A stretch of DNA of 7,501 bases. Origin: Dehalococcoidia bacterium (GTDB taxonomy: Bacteria > Chloroflexota > Dehalococcoidia > UBA2979). This document shows positions 1 through 5,897 of this stretch, piece by piece (the stretch's first letter is position 1; every line of letters starts with the position of its first letter). The translations under genes were made by a program, and so were the position numbers. The DNA lies in NCBI GenBank assembly GCA_030745285.1, contig JASLOV010000276.1, positions 1 through 7,501 of the forward strand, given 5' to 3'. The notes under the pieces are model-generated. The model ran no database searches. It worked only from the letters and a program-made list of their open reading frames with translations, and was not told the DNA's origin.

Positions 1-75
1 GGGCTCCTCGTAGAACAGGGCGGCCCCCGTCCCCAGCAGGCGTTGGCGTCGGGCAATCAGGCTGTCGGTAGTCAT
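1..75 (-). CDS. Class III (PLP) aminotransferase, N-terminal fragment, runs off left edge
   Basis: Only the first 25 codons are inside the window. The ATG is at 75-73 and the frame is open to base 1. The peptide contains LIARRQRLLGTGAALFYEEP, which resembles the start of class III pyridoxal-phosphate aminotransferases, where an R-R-x-x-L-L-G stretch and an F-Y-(E/D)-x-P stretch precede the first conserved block. Family members move an amino group from an amine or omega-amino acid to a keto acid in the cytoplasm; the substrate cannot be told from this fragment. The frame stays open upstream to about base 300, but the family normally begins only a few residues before this motif, so ATG 75 is preferred. 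There is no convincing Shine-Dalgarno; a promoter-like pair sits directly upstream (see 82-110). The assignment rests on one short motif recalled from the family. Confidence 0.55.
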   Translation of the reverse strand, partial: MTTDSLIARRQRLLGTGAALFYEEP

Positions 76-334
76 CGCCGGATTCTCGACCGATTGGCAC
101 GCGCTGGCAAACGGAGGTACAGCGGCGAGCCGCTGACGGCAGACCTGGCCCGCAAGCTCTACCACTGCCTGCGCATCCGCAGCCTGTTTGACGATCGACA
201 GGAGCATCAGAGCCACGCCGATGATACGGACGTGAGTCAGCGGTGCAGAATCTCGCCGTCGGACCGGAAGCCGGGCTCCGCGGGCGGAGCGCCTCGATGA
301 TCGCCGGCACATGGACGGGCGCGACGCGGGGGGC
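76..334. other. Intergenic stretch between aminotransferase start and oxidoreductase stop
   Basis: These 259 bases lie between the aminotransferase ATG and the TAG of the oxidoreductase remnant. Both strands contain open frames: the minus frame is continuous with the aminotransferase, and a plus frame starts at base 43. Neither product is recognised. The plus frame has a GC-rich third position around bases 100-230, so it could be an eroded gene piece, but it overlaps the aminotransferase start. Apart from the promoter-like pair at 82-110 I see no terminator or repeat. Confidence 0.4.
82..110 (-). promoter_or_regulatory. Possible sigma70-type promoter for a leaderless aminotransferase mRNA
   Basis: On the minus strand TTGCCA (110-105) is followed after exactly 17 bases by GAGAAT (87-82). 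Six more bases lead to the ATG at 75. The -35 box matches TTGACA at 5 of 6 positions and the -10 box matches TATAAT at 4 of 6. A start 7 bases after the -10 would fall on the A of the ATG, giving a leaderless transcript, which would agree with the lack of a ribosome binding site. This is prediction from pattern only. Confidence 0.3.
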
Positions 335-1243
335 CTAGGCGCGAAGTTCCCGTCGCAGCGCGAGGCGAGCGGCGTGGTGGCCGCACATCCCATGCACGCC
401 GGGACCCGGGGGCGTGGATGACGAGGCGAGGTAGAGGCCGCGCACCGGTGTGGCATACGGGAGGCGCAGCGTCGGCCGGGAGACGAGCTGGGGCCAGTCG
501 AGCGCCCCGCCGGCGATGTCGCCGCCGACGTAGTTCTCGTTGTACCGCTCCAGCGCGCCCGGCGAGAGCACGTGACGGCCGAGCACTCGCTCGCGGAACC
601 CGGGCGCGAAGCGCTCGATCTGCCGCTCGTCCGCTCCGTCATGTCAACGTCCGAGCTGTTCGGCACGTGACAGTAGGCCCACGCCGTGTGCTTCGACCCC
701 GGGGCGCGCCCGCGGTCGAAGAGGCTCTGTTGCGCCACCAGCACGTACGGCCGCTCCGGGTGTTCGCCACGAGCAACGGCCCGCTCGCCGGCTGCGATCT
801 CGGGGAGTGTTCCGCCGACGTGCACCGTCCCTGCGCCGCGGCACTCGTCCGCCTGCCATGGAATCGGGCCGTCGAGGGCGAAGTCGACCTTGAAGGCGGC
901 CGCGCCGTAGCGATATCGCGCCAACTTGCGCCGGTAGGCCCTGGGCAGCCGATCGCCGGCGATCTCGAGCAACTGGCACGGCGTCACGTCCAGCAGGACC
1001 ACCGTCGCCGCGGGCAACGGCCCCAGTGAATCGATCGGGGTTCCGGTGACGATTTCGCCGCCCAGCGAGCGGAGGTATGAGCCGAGCGCGTCGACGACCG
1101 CCTGCGAGCCGCCGCGCGCGACCGGCCAACCGACCGCGTGGCCCGCGATACCGAGGAAGAGACCGAACGAGGCACTCAACAGCCGATCGAGCGGAAGGTT
1201 GGAGTGCGCCGCGAGGCCCGCAAACAGCGCACGGGCACGCTGG
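335..1243 (-). pseudogene. Phytoene-desaturase-like FAD-dependent oxidoreductase, 5'-truncated and frameshifted
   Basis: About 301 C-terminal residues of a flavin amine-oxidase / phytoene-desaturase-like protein, a family usually near 500 residues. Bases 1242-637 encode 202 codons with family landmarks: RALFAGLAAHS, LPLDRLLSASFGL, AGHAVGWPVARGGSQAV, SLGGEIVTGTPIDSL, and AAFKVDFALDGPIPW. After the codons for DMT (ending at 637) the frame breaks; the protein resumes one frame over at 634 as ADERQIERFAPGFRERVLGR, then NYVGGDIAGG, YATPVRGLYLASSSTPPGPG and VHGMCGHHAARLAL, ending at TAG 337-335. Two bases instead of three separate the halves, so one base appears lost. The N-terminal third, with the GxGxxG FAD-binding fold, is absent: homology stops where the insertion-element remnant begins. 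It is therefore non-functional, or the frameshift alone could be a sequencing error. Such enzymes oxidise polyene or amine substrates; the real substrate is unknown. Confidence 0.85.
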
Positions 1244-1255
1244 TGACCTGTCCCC
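1244..1255 (+). repeat. Left terminal inverted repeat of the IS remnant
   Basis: TGACCTGTCCCC matches the reverse complement of the right end at 11 of 12 positions; the only difference is T against C at position 8. The G just outside (1243) also pairs with C1418, but the TG...CA rule for IS3 ends puts the boundary at 1244. Confidence 0.8.
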
Positions 1256-1317
1256 CGAGAACGAGTCCAGTTGCAGAGATAGAGAATCTGTGCAGAGCTG
1301 GGAGAAGGGGGAGCAGC

Positions 1318-1388
1318 ATGAGCAAGCGGAAGCGGCACCCGAGCCCATCACACCGGGACGGCTCGCACCCGTTCTGGCTCTAACTTAG
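1318..1388 (+). pseudogene. Transposase scar: OrfA start joined to OrfB end
   Basis: ATG 1318 begins MSKRKRH (codons to 1338), as in OrfA of IS407-group IS3 elements. The next bases belong to another reading frame, in which bases 1338-1385 read PEPITPGRLAPVLALT and stop with TAG at 1386-1388, like the Pro/Leu-rich tail of OrfB. In the OrfA frame the product is only 21 codons, stopping at TAA 1381-1383. The junction is therefore near 1338, and nearly the whole of both orfA and orfB has been deleted. No function is possible. The purine-rich AAGGGGGAG just upstream of the ATG is the old OrfA ribosome binding site. Confidence 0.7.
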
Positions 1389-1405
1389 GAAGTGGTACAA
1401 AGACC

Positions 1406-1417
1406 GGGGGCAGGTCA
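1406..1417 (-). repeat. Right terminal inverted repeat of the IS remnant
   Basis: GGGGGCAGGTCA, read on the minus strand as TGACCTGCCCCC, mirrors the left end with a single mismatch. It lies 18 bases beyond the OrfB-like stop codon, the short distance expected for the 3' end of an IS3 element. Confidence 0.8.
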
Positions 1418-1502
1418 CAAGCCGTCGACGCAGCCATGACCAGGCGATGCGATCAGGGCGAACCGGCGGCTGCCGTTCGGCCGTGGCTTCGCTCGCTGTC
1501 AT
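1418..1502 (-). pseudogene. Amino-acid ABC transporter permease, N-terminal fragment cut by IS remnant
   Basis: From ATG 1502 the minus strand encodes 28 codons: a short charged leader, then RPDRIAWSWLRRRL, where the insertion-element end interrupts it. In the element the frame continues about 13 codons to TAG at 1382-1380. A cytoplasmic leader ending in W-L-R-(R/E)-(N/R)-L just before the first membrane helix is typical of permeases of general L-amino-acid importers (AapM/HisM-like). The membrane helices and the EAA loop that contacts the ATPase are all missing, so this is a dead gene start. The ATG overlaps the stop of an upstream open frame as ATGA, the arrangement of translationally coupled operon genes, although that upstream frame is not recognisable as the partner permease. 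The identification rests on a short peptide. Confidence 0.45.
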
Positions 1503-1919
1503 CGTCCCCCCGCGCGTCCCGCCCGGCACCAGGCTACCCAACCGTCAGAACGCGGGCACGTCGCTCGTGCCCGTCTCGGCCCGAAGCCGCCGTCGCCATC
1601 GGTGTCGGAGCCCGCAAAGCCGTCGTGCGGGGCCGGGTCGTTGCCTCCACCCCGCAGGCCAGCACCACATTCCCCGGGCCGCCCGCGATCATCCCCGTTG
1701 CCAGGGTCGTTGCCCAACGACGCGCGGATGCTAGCACGCGGGGCGGCGGTGGCGGTCTGAGCGGCGAACAGGGCGACCGCCAGCGATGCGGCGTACGATT
1801 ACGGAGGAACGCCCGCCGTCAGCGCGGGCAAGAATTGATCGCGCGCCGGGTTCGAATCGGCGGCGGCTTGCGGCGGAGCGTCCCACGAGACTTGCCTCGC
1901 TCGACCGCTCACGTCGCAG
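1503..1919 (-). other. Unassigned stretch with signal-peptide-like, Gly/Asp-rich frame
   Basis: These 417 bases lie downstream of the MFS gene and upstream of the permease fragment. On the minus strand one frame is open from a TAA at 1801-1799 to a TGA at 1501-1499. It begins AASLAVALFAAQTATAAP, which looks like the hydrophobic core and cleavage site of a secretion signal, and continues with Gly/Asp-rich sequence including GNDPGNGDD and GSDTDGDGGFGP. No ATG or GTG precedes the signal-like part (only a CTG at 1783), and no Shine-Dalgarno is visible, so the frame may be the remains of a small exported protein whose start has been lost. Bases 1802-1919 hold nothing I recognise. GC-rich DNA makes chance open frames common, so confidence is low. 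Confidence 0.25.
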
Positions 1920-3344
1920 CTACCCCATCGTCGGCGGCTGCATGTAGTCGCGCGGTACGCGCCTTCGTCTGCGGGCGGCGGGTTCCAGCACCGGAGGGGA
2001 TGGATCTCGACCGTCGACGGGTGCGCTGGTGACCGGCGTCCGCGGTGCCCGCGGTGTCCGTGGTACACGTGGTCTGCGTACCAGCATGACGAGTGCCGCT
2101 GCGACCATCCAGAGCACGCTGATTGCGTAGAAAGCGCCATCGTAGTTGCCGACCGCGTCGAAGTAGCTCGCGACCGCCAGTGGAGCGCCGGCGCCAATGA
2201 CGAGCGAGAACGGCATCGCCACGCTGCGCACTGCGCCCAGGTAGCGGCGACCGAAGTACGAGGCCCAGATCACTTCCTGGATCGGGATGTGGCCTCCGAA
2301 TCCGATGCCCATCAGCACATAGCCGGCGGCGAGTGGTGGCACGATCCCCGCCTTCGCGGACAGCAGAATGATGATCGTCGCGACCGCGGAAAGCGCGAAG
2401 CCAGCGGCCGCAATCGGCCTCGGATCCACCCTTTCGATCACAAGCCCCCAGATCGGCTTCGAGACCAGCGCCGGGAGGGACATCGCTGAGGACATGATCG
2501 CCGCCGTGCCGCGACTGAAGCCCTCGTCTGTGAGGAACGGGATTGTTTGAGTCAGGATCACGCCCACGCCGACGACGGCAAGCCCGAAGGAGACGATCAG
2601 GAGGTATAGCGTGCTGGTGCGCAGCGCCTGGCCGCGCGTCAAGGAGTTGGCGTAGTCCGCCTCCGCGACAGCGCCGCTCCCGGCGGCGACTTCTTGATCG
2701 CTCCTGCCGTCCGGGTGCAGCCCGTGATCCTCGGGCTCGCGACGCATGATCATCGCGATCGGGATGACGAGTACCAGCGTTGTGATGGCGAGCGCGTGCC
2801 AGCCCGCGCGCCAACCGAACCCGTCGACATAGGCGGTCATCGCTGGCGGCCAGACGACGCCCGCCAGCGACACGCCCATCGCTGCGACCCCGATCGCCCG
2901 ACCACGCTTCTCGACGAACCATTTGGAGATGGTGACGTTGACAACCAGGTTGCCGACCAGGACGGCGCCGAGGATGAACAGCACGCCTCGCAGCGCCACC
3001 CACTGCCAGAGTTCAGTGACTTCGCCCGCGAGGAAGAGCGTCGCGGCCAGGATCGTCACGCCGATCACCATCAGCGGGCGCGCTCCGTAGCGGTCGACAT
3101 AGACGCCGATGAAGAAGCCGGCGAAGGCGAAGATGAAGCGTCCCAGCGTCTGCGGGTAGAAGAACTCGGCGCGCTGCCATCCGAGTTCTTCCGTCATCGG
3201 CTTCAGGAAGACGCCGACGACGGAAGTCTGCGTGCCGGTGAACATGAACTGCGCCACGAGCGCGCCGCCGACGATCCAGTAGCCGTAGAAGATCAGCGGG
3301 CGTCCGTCGGCGGTCGACGCGGGCGGCGCCGTGGAAGTGGCCAT
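1920..3344 (-). CDS. MFS transporter, oxalate/formate-antiporter or monocarboxylate type
   Basis: A 474-residue inner-membrane carrier with about twelve hydrophobic segments (roughly residues 18-36, 64-83, 90-106, 114-136, 150-170, 181-199, 244-266, 278-300, 308-329, 334-354, 368-393, 403-422). The loop between helices 2 and 3 carries MFS signature A as GVYVDRYGARPLM (80-92). WFVEKRGRAIGVAAMGVSLAG-like sequence at 142-162, the central loop RREPEDHGLHPDG (201-213) and YFGRRYLGAVRS (363-374) resemble OFA/monocarboxylate carriers rather than drug exporters, so a small carboxylate is the likely substrate, driven by proton or solute exchange. The ATG is chosen because GGAGG lies 5 bases upstream. 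Downstream of two CoA-transferases, it may import what they activate. The last 50 or so residues form an unusual Pro/Arg-rich cytoplasmic tail (423-474) containing R-x-P triplets. Confidence 0.88.
   Translation of the reverse strand: MATSTAPPASTADGRPLIFYGYWIVGGALVAQFMFTGTQTSVVGVFLKPMTEELGWQRAEFFYPQTLGRFIFAFAGFFIGVYVDRYGARPLMVIGVTILAATLFLAGEVTELWQWVALRGVLFILGAVLVGNLVVNVTISKWFVEKRGRAIGVAAMGVSLAGVVWPPAMTAYVDGFGWRAGWHALAITTLVLVIPIAMIMRREPEDHGLHPDGRSDQEVAAGSGAVAEADYANSLTRGQALRTSTLYLLIVSFGLAVVGVGVILTQTIPFLTDEGFSRGTAAIMSSAMSLPALVSKPIWGLVIERVDPRPIAAAGFALSAVATIIILLSAKAGIVPPLAAGYVLMGIGFGGHIPIQEVIWASYFGRRYLGAVRSVAMPFSLVIGAGAPLAVASYFDAVGNYDGAFYAISVLWMVAAALVMLVRRPRVPRTPRAPRTPVTSAPVDGRDPSPPVLEPAARRRRRVPRDYMQPPTMG
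2034..2069 (-). repeat. Four tandem 9-bp units encoding R-x-P in the MFS tail
   Basis: Read on the minus strand, four successive units of the form CGN-NNN-CCN encode RVP, RTP, RAP, RTP just after the last membrane helix. The units differ mainly at the middle codon and third positions. This looks like a slippage-prone minisatellite giving a basic, proline-rich cytoplasmic extension. Confidence 0.65.
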
Positions 3345-3349
3345 CGCGA

Positions 3350-3354
3350 CCTCC
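3350..3354 (-). promoter_or_regulatory. Shine-Dalgarno of the MFS gene
   Basis: GGAGG on the minus strand, 5 bases before ATG 3344. It fixes the start used for the transporter. Confidence 0.7.
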
Positions 3355-3370
3355 GGCCGCTCGCCCGCCG

Positions 3371-3376
3371 ACTATA
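3371..3376 (-). promoter_or_regulatory. Weak -10-like element before the MFS gene
   Basis: TATAGT on the minus strand, 26 bases before the MFS start codon. It is the only AT-rich hexamer in this very GC-rich leader. No good -35 hexamer is found at 17-18 bases spacing, so it would need an activator or may be chance. Confidence 0.25.
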
Positions 3377-3453
3377 GCCGAACGCCGTTCGCGTCCGTGG
3401 CCCCCCTGTTCTCCGGGCGCAGACCCGTCGACGGAGCGGCATCCCTCTTCTGC

Positions 3454-3489
3454 GAGTGTGACTCACTCTGGTCGGTGACGTGGTCACAC
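3454..3489. promoter_or_regulatory. Cluster of GTGAC inverted repeats, candidate operator
   Basis: In the 192-base gap between the CoA-transferase stop and the MFS start there are nested dyads: GAGTG-N5-CACTC (3454-3468), GTGAC-GTG-GTCAC (3475-3487), and a wider GTGTGAC-N20-GTCACAC (3456-3489). The cluster is about 110-135 bases upstream of the MFS ATG, a plausible place for a dimeric regulator. It has no following T-run, so it does not look like an intrinsic terminator for the CoA-transferase gene. Which protein binds is unknown. Confidence 0.35.
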
Positions 3490-3536
3490 CCACCGAATCA
3501 CCGCTCAGCTGCGAGGGGCGGGCGGCGTTCGCCAAC

Positions 3537-5867
3537 CTACGCCGGCGGCGGCTCTGGCGGGTCGGGCAGCAGCACGCCGGCATCCGCAAGCGTGGCGACC
3601 GCCGAGGCGTCGTAACCGAGTTCGGCGAGCAGTTCTCGGGTATGCTCTGAGAGCAGCGGCGCCCGCCGGTCGACGCTGGCCCCGGTCTCCGATGCATGGA
3701 TGAGCGCGCCCACGTTGACGGTGGCGCCCCATCGCTCGTGCTGCTCGGCAGCGACCAGCTCGTTGGCCGTCGTCGCCGGGTGGCTGAGCACCTCGTGACG
3801 CAACACGATCGCGTTGCAGGGAACGTCCGCCGCGTCGAGCGCGACGATCCACTCCTCCAGCGGCCTGGTCGCGAACGCCTGCGCGAGCGCGACCGCAGCA
3901 CCGCTGCTGCCCGGCTGCGCGCAGTCGGAACGGCTGATTTCGGCGCCCGTCGCGGAGATCAGCGCGAGCCGCTGCTCGTCGGTTGTCGCCTCCACCCAGA
4001 GATACCGCGAGTCACGGCACCGGTACCAGCGCTGCCCCGCCGAGGGACCGGCGAAGTCTCGTCCTCCGCGAAGGTGCGTCGCACCGCGGTAGCGGGTGAA
4101 CTCCGCGGCCTGGTAGGCCATTCCCGTCCGCACGAGCGAGGTTCGTACGCGCTGGCCCTCGCCCGACCGCTCGCGCATCACGAGCGCCGCGCAGGTTGCG
4201 AACGCGGCCACCAGCCCGTGCATCGTGTCGGTCACGGAGACGGTGAACCGCACTGGCTCACCGTCTCCACCCTGCGCATCGACGGCGCCGGCGAGCGACT
4301 GCACCAGCGGGTCGAAGACGGGTACGTCGCGCATGGTTTCGTCGTCGCCGAAGCCGGGCTGCGTCACATAGATCAGCCCCGGATTGATGCGCCGCAGCAT
4401 CTCGAAGTCGGCCCCCAGGCGTTCGGCGACGCCGGGACGGAAGCTCTCAAGCACCACGTCAACGGTCGCCACGAGGCGGTGGAGGACCTCGCGTCCCGCG
4501 GCCGTCTGCAGATCCAGGGTGATGCCGCGCTTCCCCTGGTTCCAGCCGAGAAAGCCGAGCCCCGAGACGCGGAACGGCTCCCCACGTGGCGGCTCCACCT
4601 TGATCACGTCAGCACCGAGCTTCGCAAGGTGTCGCCCGGAGACCGGCCCCGCGATGAACTGGGTGAGGTCCAGCACGCGCACGCCAGACAGCAGGCGTGA
4701 TCCCGGCCCATCGTCCCGCGTCGGCGCGGGGATCGATGCGGCGCGATGCTCTGACATGATCGCGCGTGTGTGCTCGCCCAGTAGCGGCGCTCGACCGCGC
4801 ACCTCGCCAGGCGCCGCCTCCAGCACGATCGGCACGCCCATCATCTCGACCTCGCCCAGCTCTGGGTGCTGCGTGGCGACGCGCATCTGGTTACGACGGA
4901 CCAGATCGCTCTCAAAGAACTCGTCGCGTGTCTGCACCGGCTGTGCCGGCACATCGGCCGCGCGGAAGTGCTCGACCCAGTGGTCGCGCGGCCGCGTGAG
5001 GAACAACGACTCGAGCAGGGGCGTGAGCAGCGCCTGCGCCTCGGGCGTGTTCTGGCCCAGCGGCGTGTCGCCCAGCTGCTCGTCCGCCAGCAGCTCCGCA
5101 TGACCGATCGCGATCAGCATCTTGTGGTAGAACTCCGCGGACACGCAGCCGAGGTAGAACCACCTGCCGTCGCTTCCCTGGTACAGCCGATAGGCCGGCA
5201 GTGGCCCCTTGCCGCCGGTCGCGGATGGCTGCTTCTCCCTCGGCGGAATCGCCTCGGCCGCCACCTGTACGCCCAGCTGCAACGCCAGCGACCCGGCGAG
5301 CCCCGACACCTCGATCATCTGGCCGATGCCCCACCTCGTGCGCGCCCGCAGGGCGGCGGCAAGCGCCGTCGCGCCCAGCATTGCGGTGCCGTAGTGGGCG
5401 ATCGGGATCACGAGGCTGACGGGGTCTCCGGAGTACGACTCCTGCCCCCCCGTCATCCCGTTCACGGCGTGGAGCAGGCCCGGAGACGCCGGGCGATCAA
5501 CCAGTGGACCGCGCTCGCCGTAGGGCGGCATCGCCAGGTAGATGATCGCCGGGTTCGACGACCGCAGTGTCTCGTAGTCGATCCTCAGCTCGCGCGCCTG
5601 CCCCTGCGGGATGTCGACGATCGCCGCGTCGGCGCCACGGGCAAGCTGATGCGCGGCGCTCTGGCCTTCGTCCGCCTGCAGGTCGAGCACGCACGAGCGC
5701 TTGCCGCGGTTGAACGTCTGGAAGCCCGGCTGGTCCCGGTACGGATCGCCGTTCGGCGGCTCAACCTTCACGACGTTGGCACCGTGGTCCGCGAAGAACA
5801 TCCCGGCGTAGGGCCCGGCGATGCCGGTGGAGAAGTCCAGGATCTGCAGATCGCCGAAGGCGGACAA
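3537..5867 (-). CDS. Tandem-fused two-domain CaiB/BaiF family III CoA-transferase
   Basis: A 776-residue cytoplasmic protein made of two CaiB/BaiF domains, each near the usual single-domain length of about 380-430 residues: domain 1 about 4-370, linker 371-393, domain 2 about 394-765. Both open alike, LQILDFSTGIAGPYAGMFFA (7-26) and VRVLDLTQFIAGPVSG (396-411), followed by VKVEPPNGDP and IKVEPPRGEP; each ends with a PLLGEHTR- or PLLSEHTR-type motif (361-368, 737-744). Family III enzymes swap CoA between acids through an Asp-bound acyl intermediate. Domain 2 has this Asp in SVTDTMHG (Asp547), 25 residues before GQ; the ungapped equivalent in domain 1 is His158 (PIAHYG). Domain 1 has also lost the ENFRPG-like motif, which domain 2 keeps as ESFRPG. 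Domain 2 is thus the likely active half, domain 1 perhaps structural or substrate-binding. The start is TTG at 5867; the frame is closed by TGA at 5891-5889. The substrate is unknown. Confidence 0.92.
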   Translation of the reverse strand: MSAFGDLQILDFSTGIAGPYAGMFFADHGANVVKVEPPNGDPYRDQPGFQTFNRGKRSCVLDLQADEGQSAAHQLARGADAAIVDIPQGQARELRIDYETLRSSNPAIIYLAMPPYGERGPLVDRPASPGLLHAVNGMTGGQESYSGDPVSLVIPIAHYGTAMLGATALAAALRARTRWGIGQMIEVSGLAGSLALQLGVQVAAEAIPPREKQPSATGGKGPLPAYRLYQGSDGRWFYLGCVSAEFYHKMLIAIGHAELLADEQLGDTPLGQNTPEAQALLTPLLESLFLTRPRDHWVEHFRAADVPAQPVQTRDEFFESDLVRRNQMRVATQHPELGEVEMMGVPIVLEAAPGEVRGRAPLLGEHTRAIMSEHRAASIPAPTRDDGPGSRLLSGVRVLDLTQFIAGPVSGRHLAKLGADVIKVEPPRGEPFRVSGLGFLGWNQGKRGITLDLQTAAGREVLHRLVATVDVVLESFRPGVAERLGADFEMLRRINPGLIYVTQPGFGDDETMRDVPVFDPLVQSLAGAVDAQGGDGEPVRFTVSVTDTMHGLVAAFATCAALVMRERSGEGQRVRTSLVRTGMAYQAAEFTRYRGATHLRGGRDFAGPSAGQRWYRCRDSRYLWVEATTDEQRLALISATGAEISRSDCAQPGSSGAAVALAQAFATRPLEEWIVALDAADVPCNAIVLRHEVLSHPATTANELVAAEQHERWGATVNVGALIHASETGASVDRRAPLLSEHTRELLAELGYDASAVATLADAGVLLPDPPEPPPA

Positions 5868-5871
5868 CGGA

Positions 5872-5880
5872 CTCCTCCTC
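5872..5880 (-). promoter_or_regulatory. Strong Shine-Dalgarno that decides a TTG start
   Basis: GAGGAGGAG on the minus strand, with the AGGAGG core 6 bases before TTG 5867. No ATG or GTG lies between this site and the conserved first strand of the CoA-transferase domain, and the next in-frame ATG is at codon 23, inside the domain. The TTG start is therefore well supported. Confidence 0.8.
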
Positions 5881-5897
5881 GCATGCGTTCACTAGTT

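Larger units (their letters stand above)
1244..1417 (+). mobile_element. 174-bp internally deleted IS3-family (IS407-group-like) element
   Basis: The element starts TG and ends CA, as IS3-family elements do, with terminal repeats TGACCTGTCCCC (left) and GGGGCAGGTCA (right, inverted). After the left leader lies AGAAGGGGGAGCAGC and an ATG at 1318 that opens MSKRKRH, the usual beginning of OrfA in IS407-group IS3 transposases. The sequence then jumps to the end of an OrfB-like frame, PEPITPGRLAPVLALT, stopping at TAG 1386-1388. All catalytic (DDE) and DNA-binding regions are gone, so the element cannot move on its own but keeps both ends and could in principle be moved in trans. It is oriented opposite to its neighbours. 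No 3- or 4-bp target duplication is present: CTGG precedes it and CAAG follows. Group assignment is from memory of end and OrfA sequences. Confidence 0.8.

Noticed and set aside
43..300. Plus-strand 85-codon open frame with a GC-rich third position in its middle.
   Set aside because: It overlaps the aminotransferase start on the other strand, has no recognisable family or ribosome site, and opposite-strand open frames are common in GC-rich DNA.
418..1029. Plus-strand 203-codon open frame.
   Set aside because: It is Arg/Ala-rich shadow sequence opposite the oxidoreductase remnant, whose minus-strand reading has clear family motifs.
644..1351. Minus-strand 235-codon frame crossing the IS remnant.
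   Set aside because: It is an Arg-rich off-frame reading of the oxidoreductase and runs through the element; the true frame is another one.
1534..1737. Minus-strand frame with VVLACGVEATTR, briefly reminiscent of a thiolase GGVE motif.
   Set aside because: The similarity is too short, no other thiolase block is present, and the overlapping frame has a better signal-peptide-like pattern.
1436..2032. Plus-strand 198-codon frame covering the unassigned region.
   Set aside because: Arg/Ala/Pro-rich composition with no family motif, and it runs into the antisense of the MFS gene.
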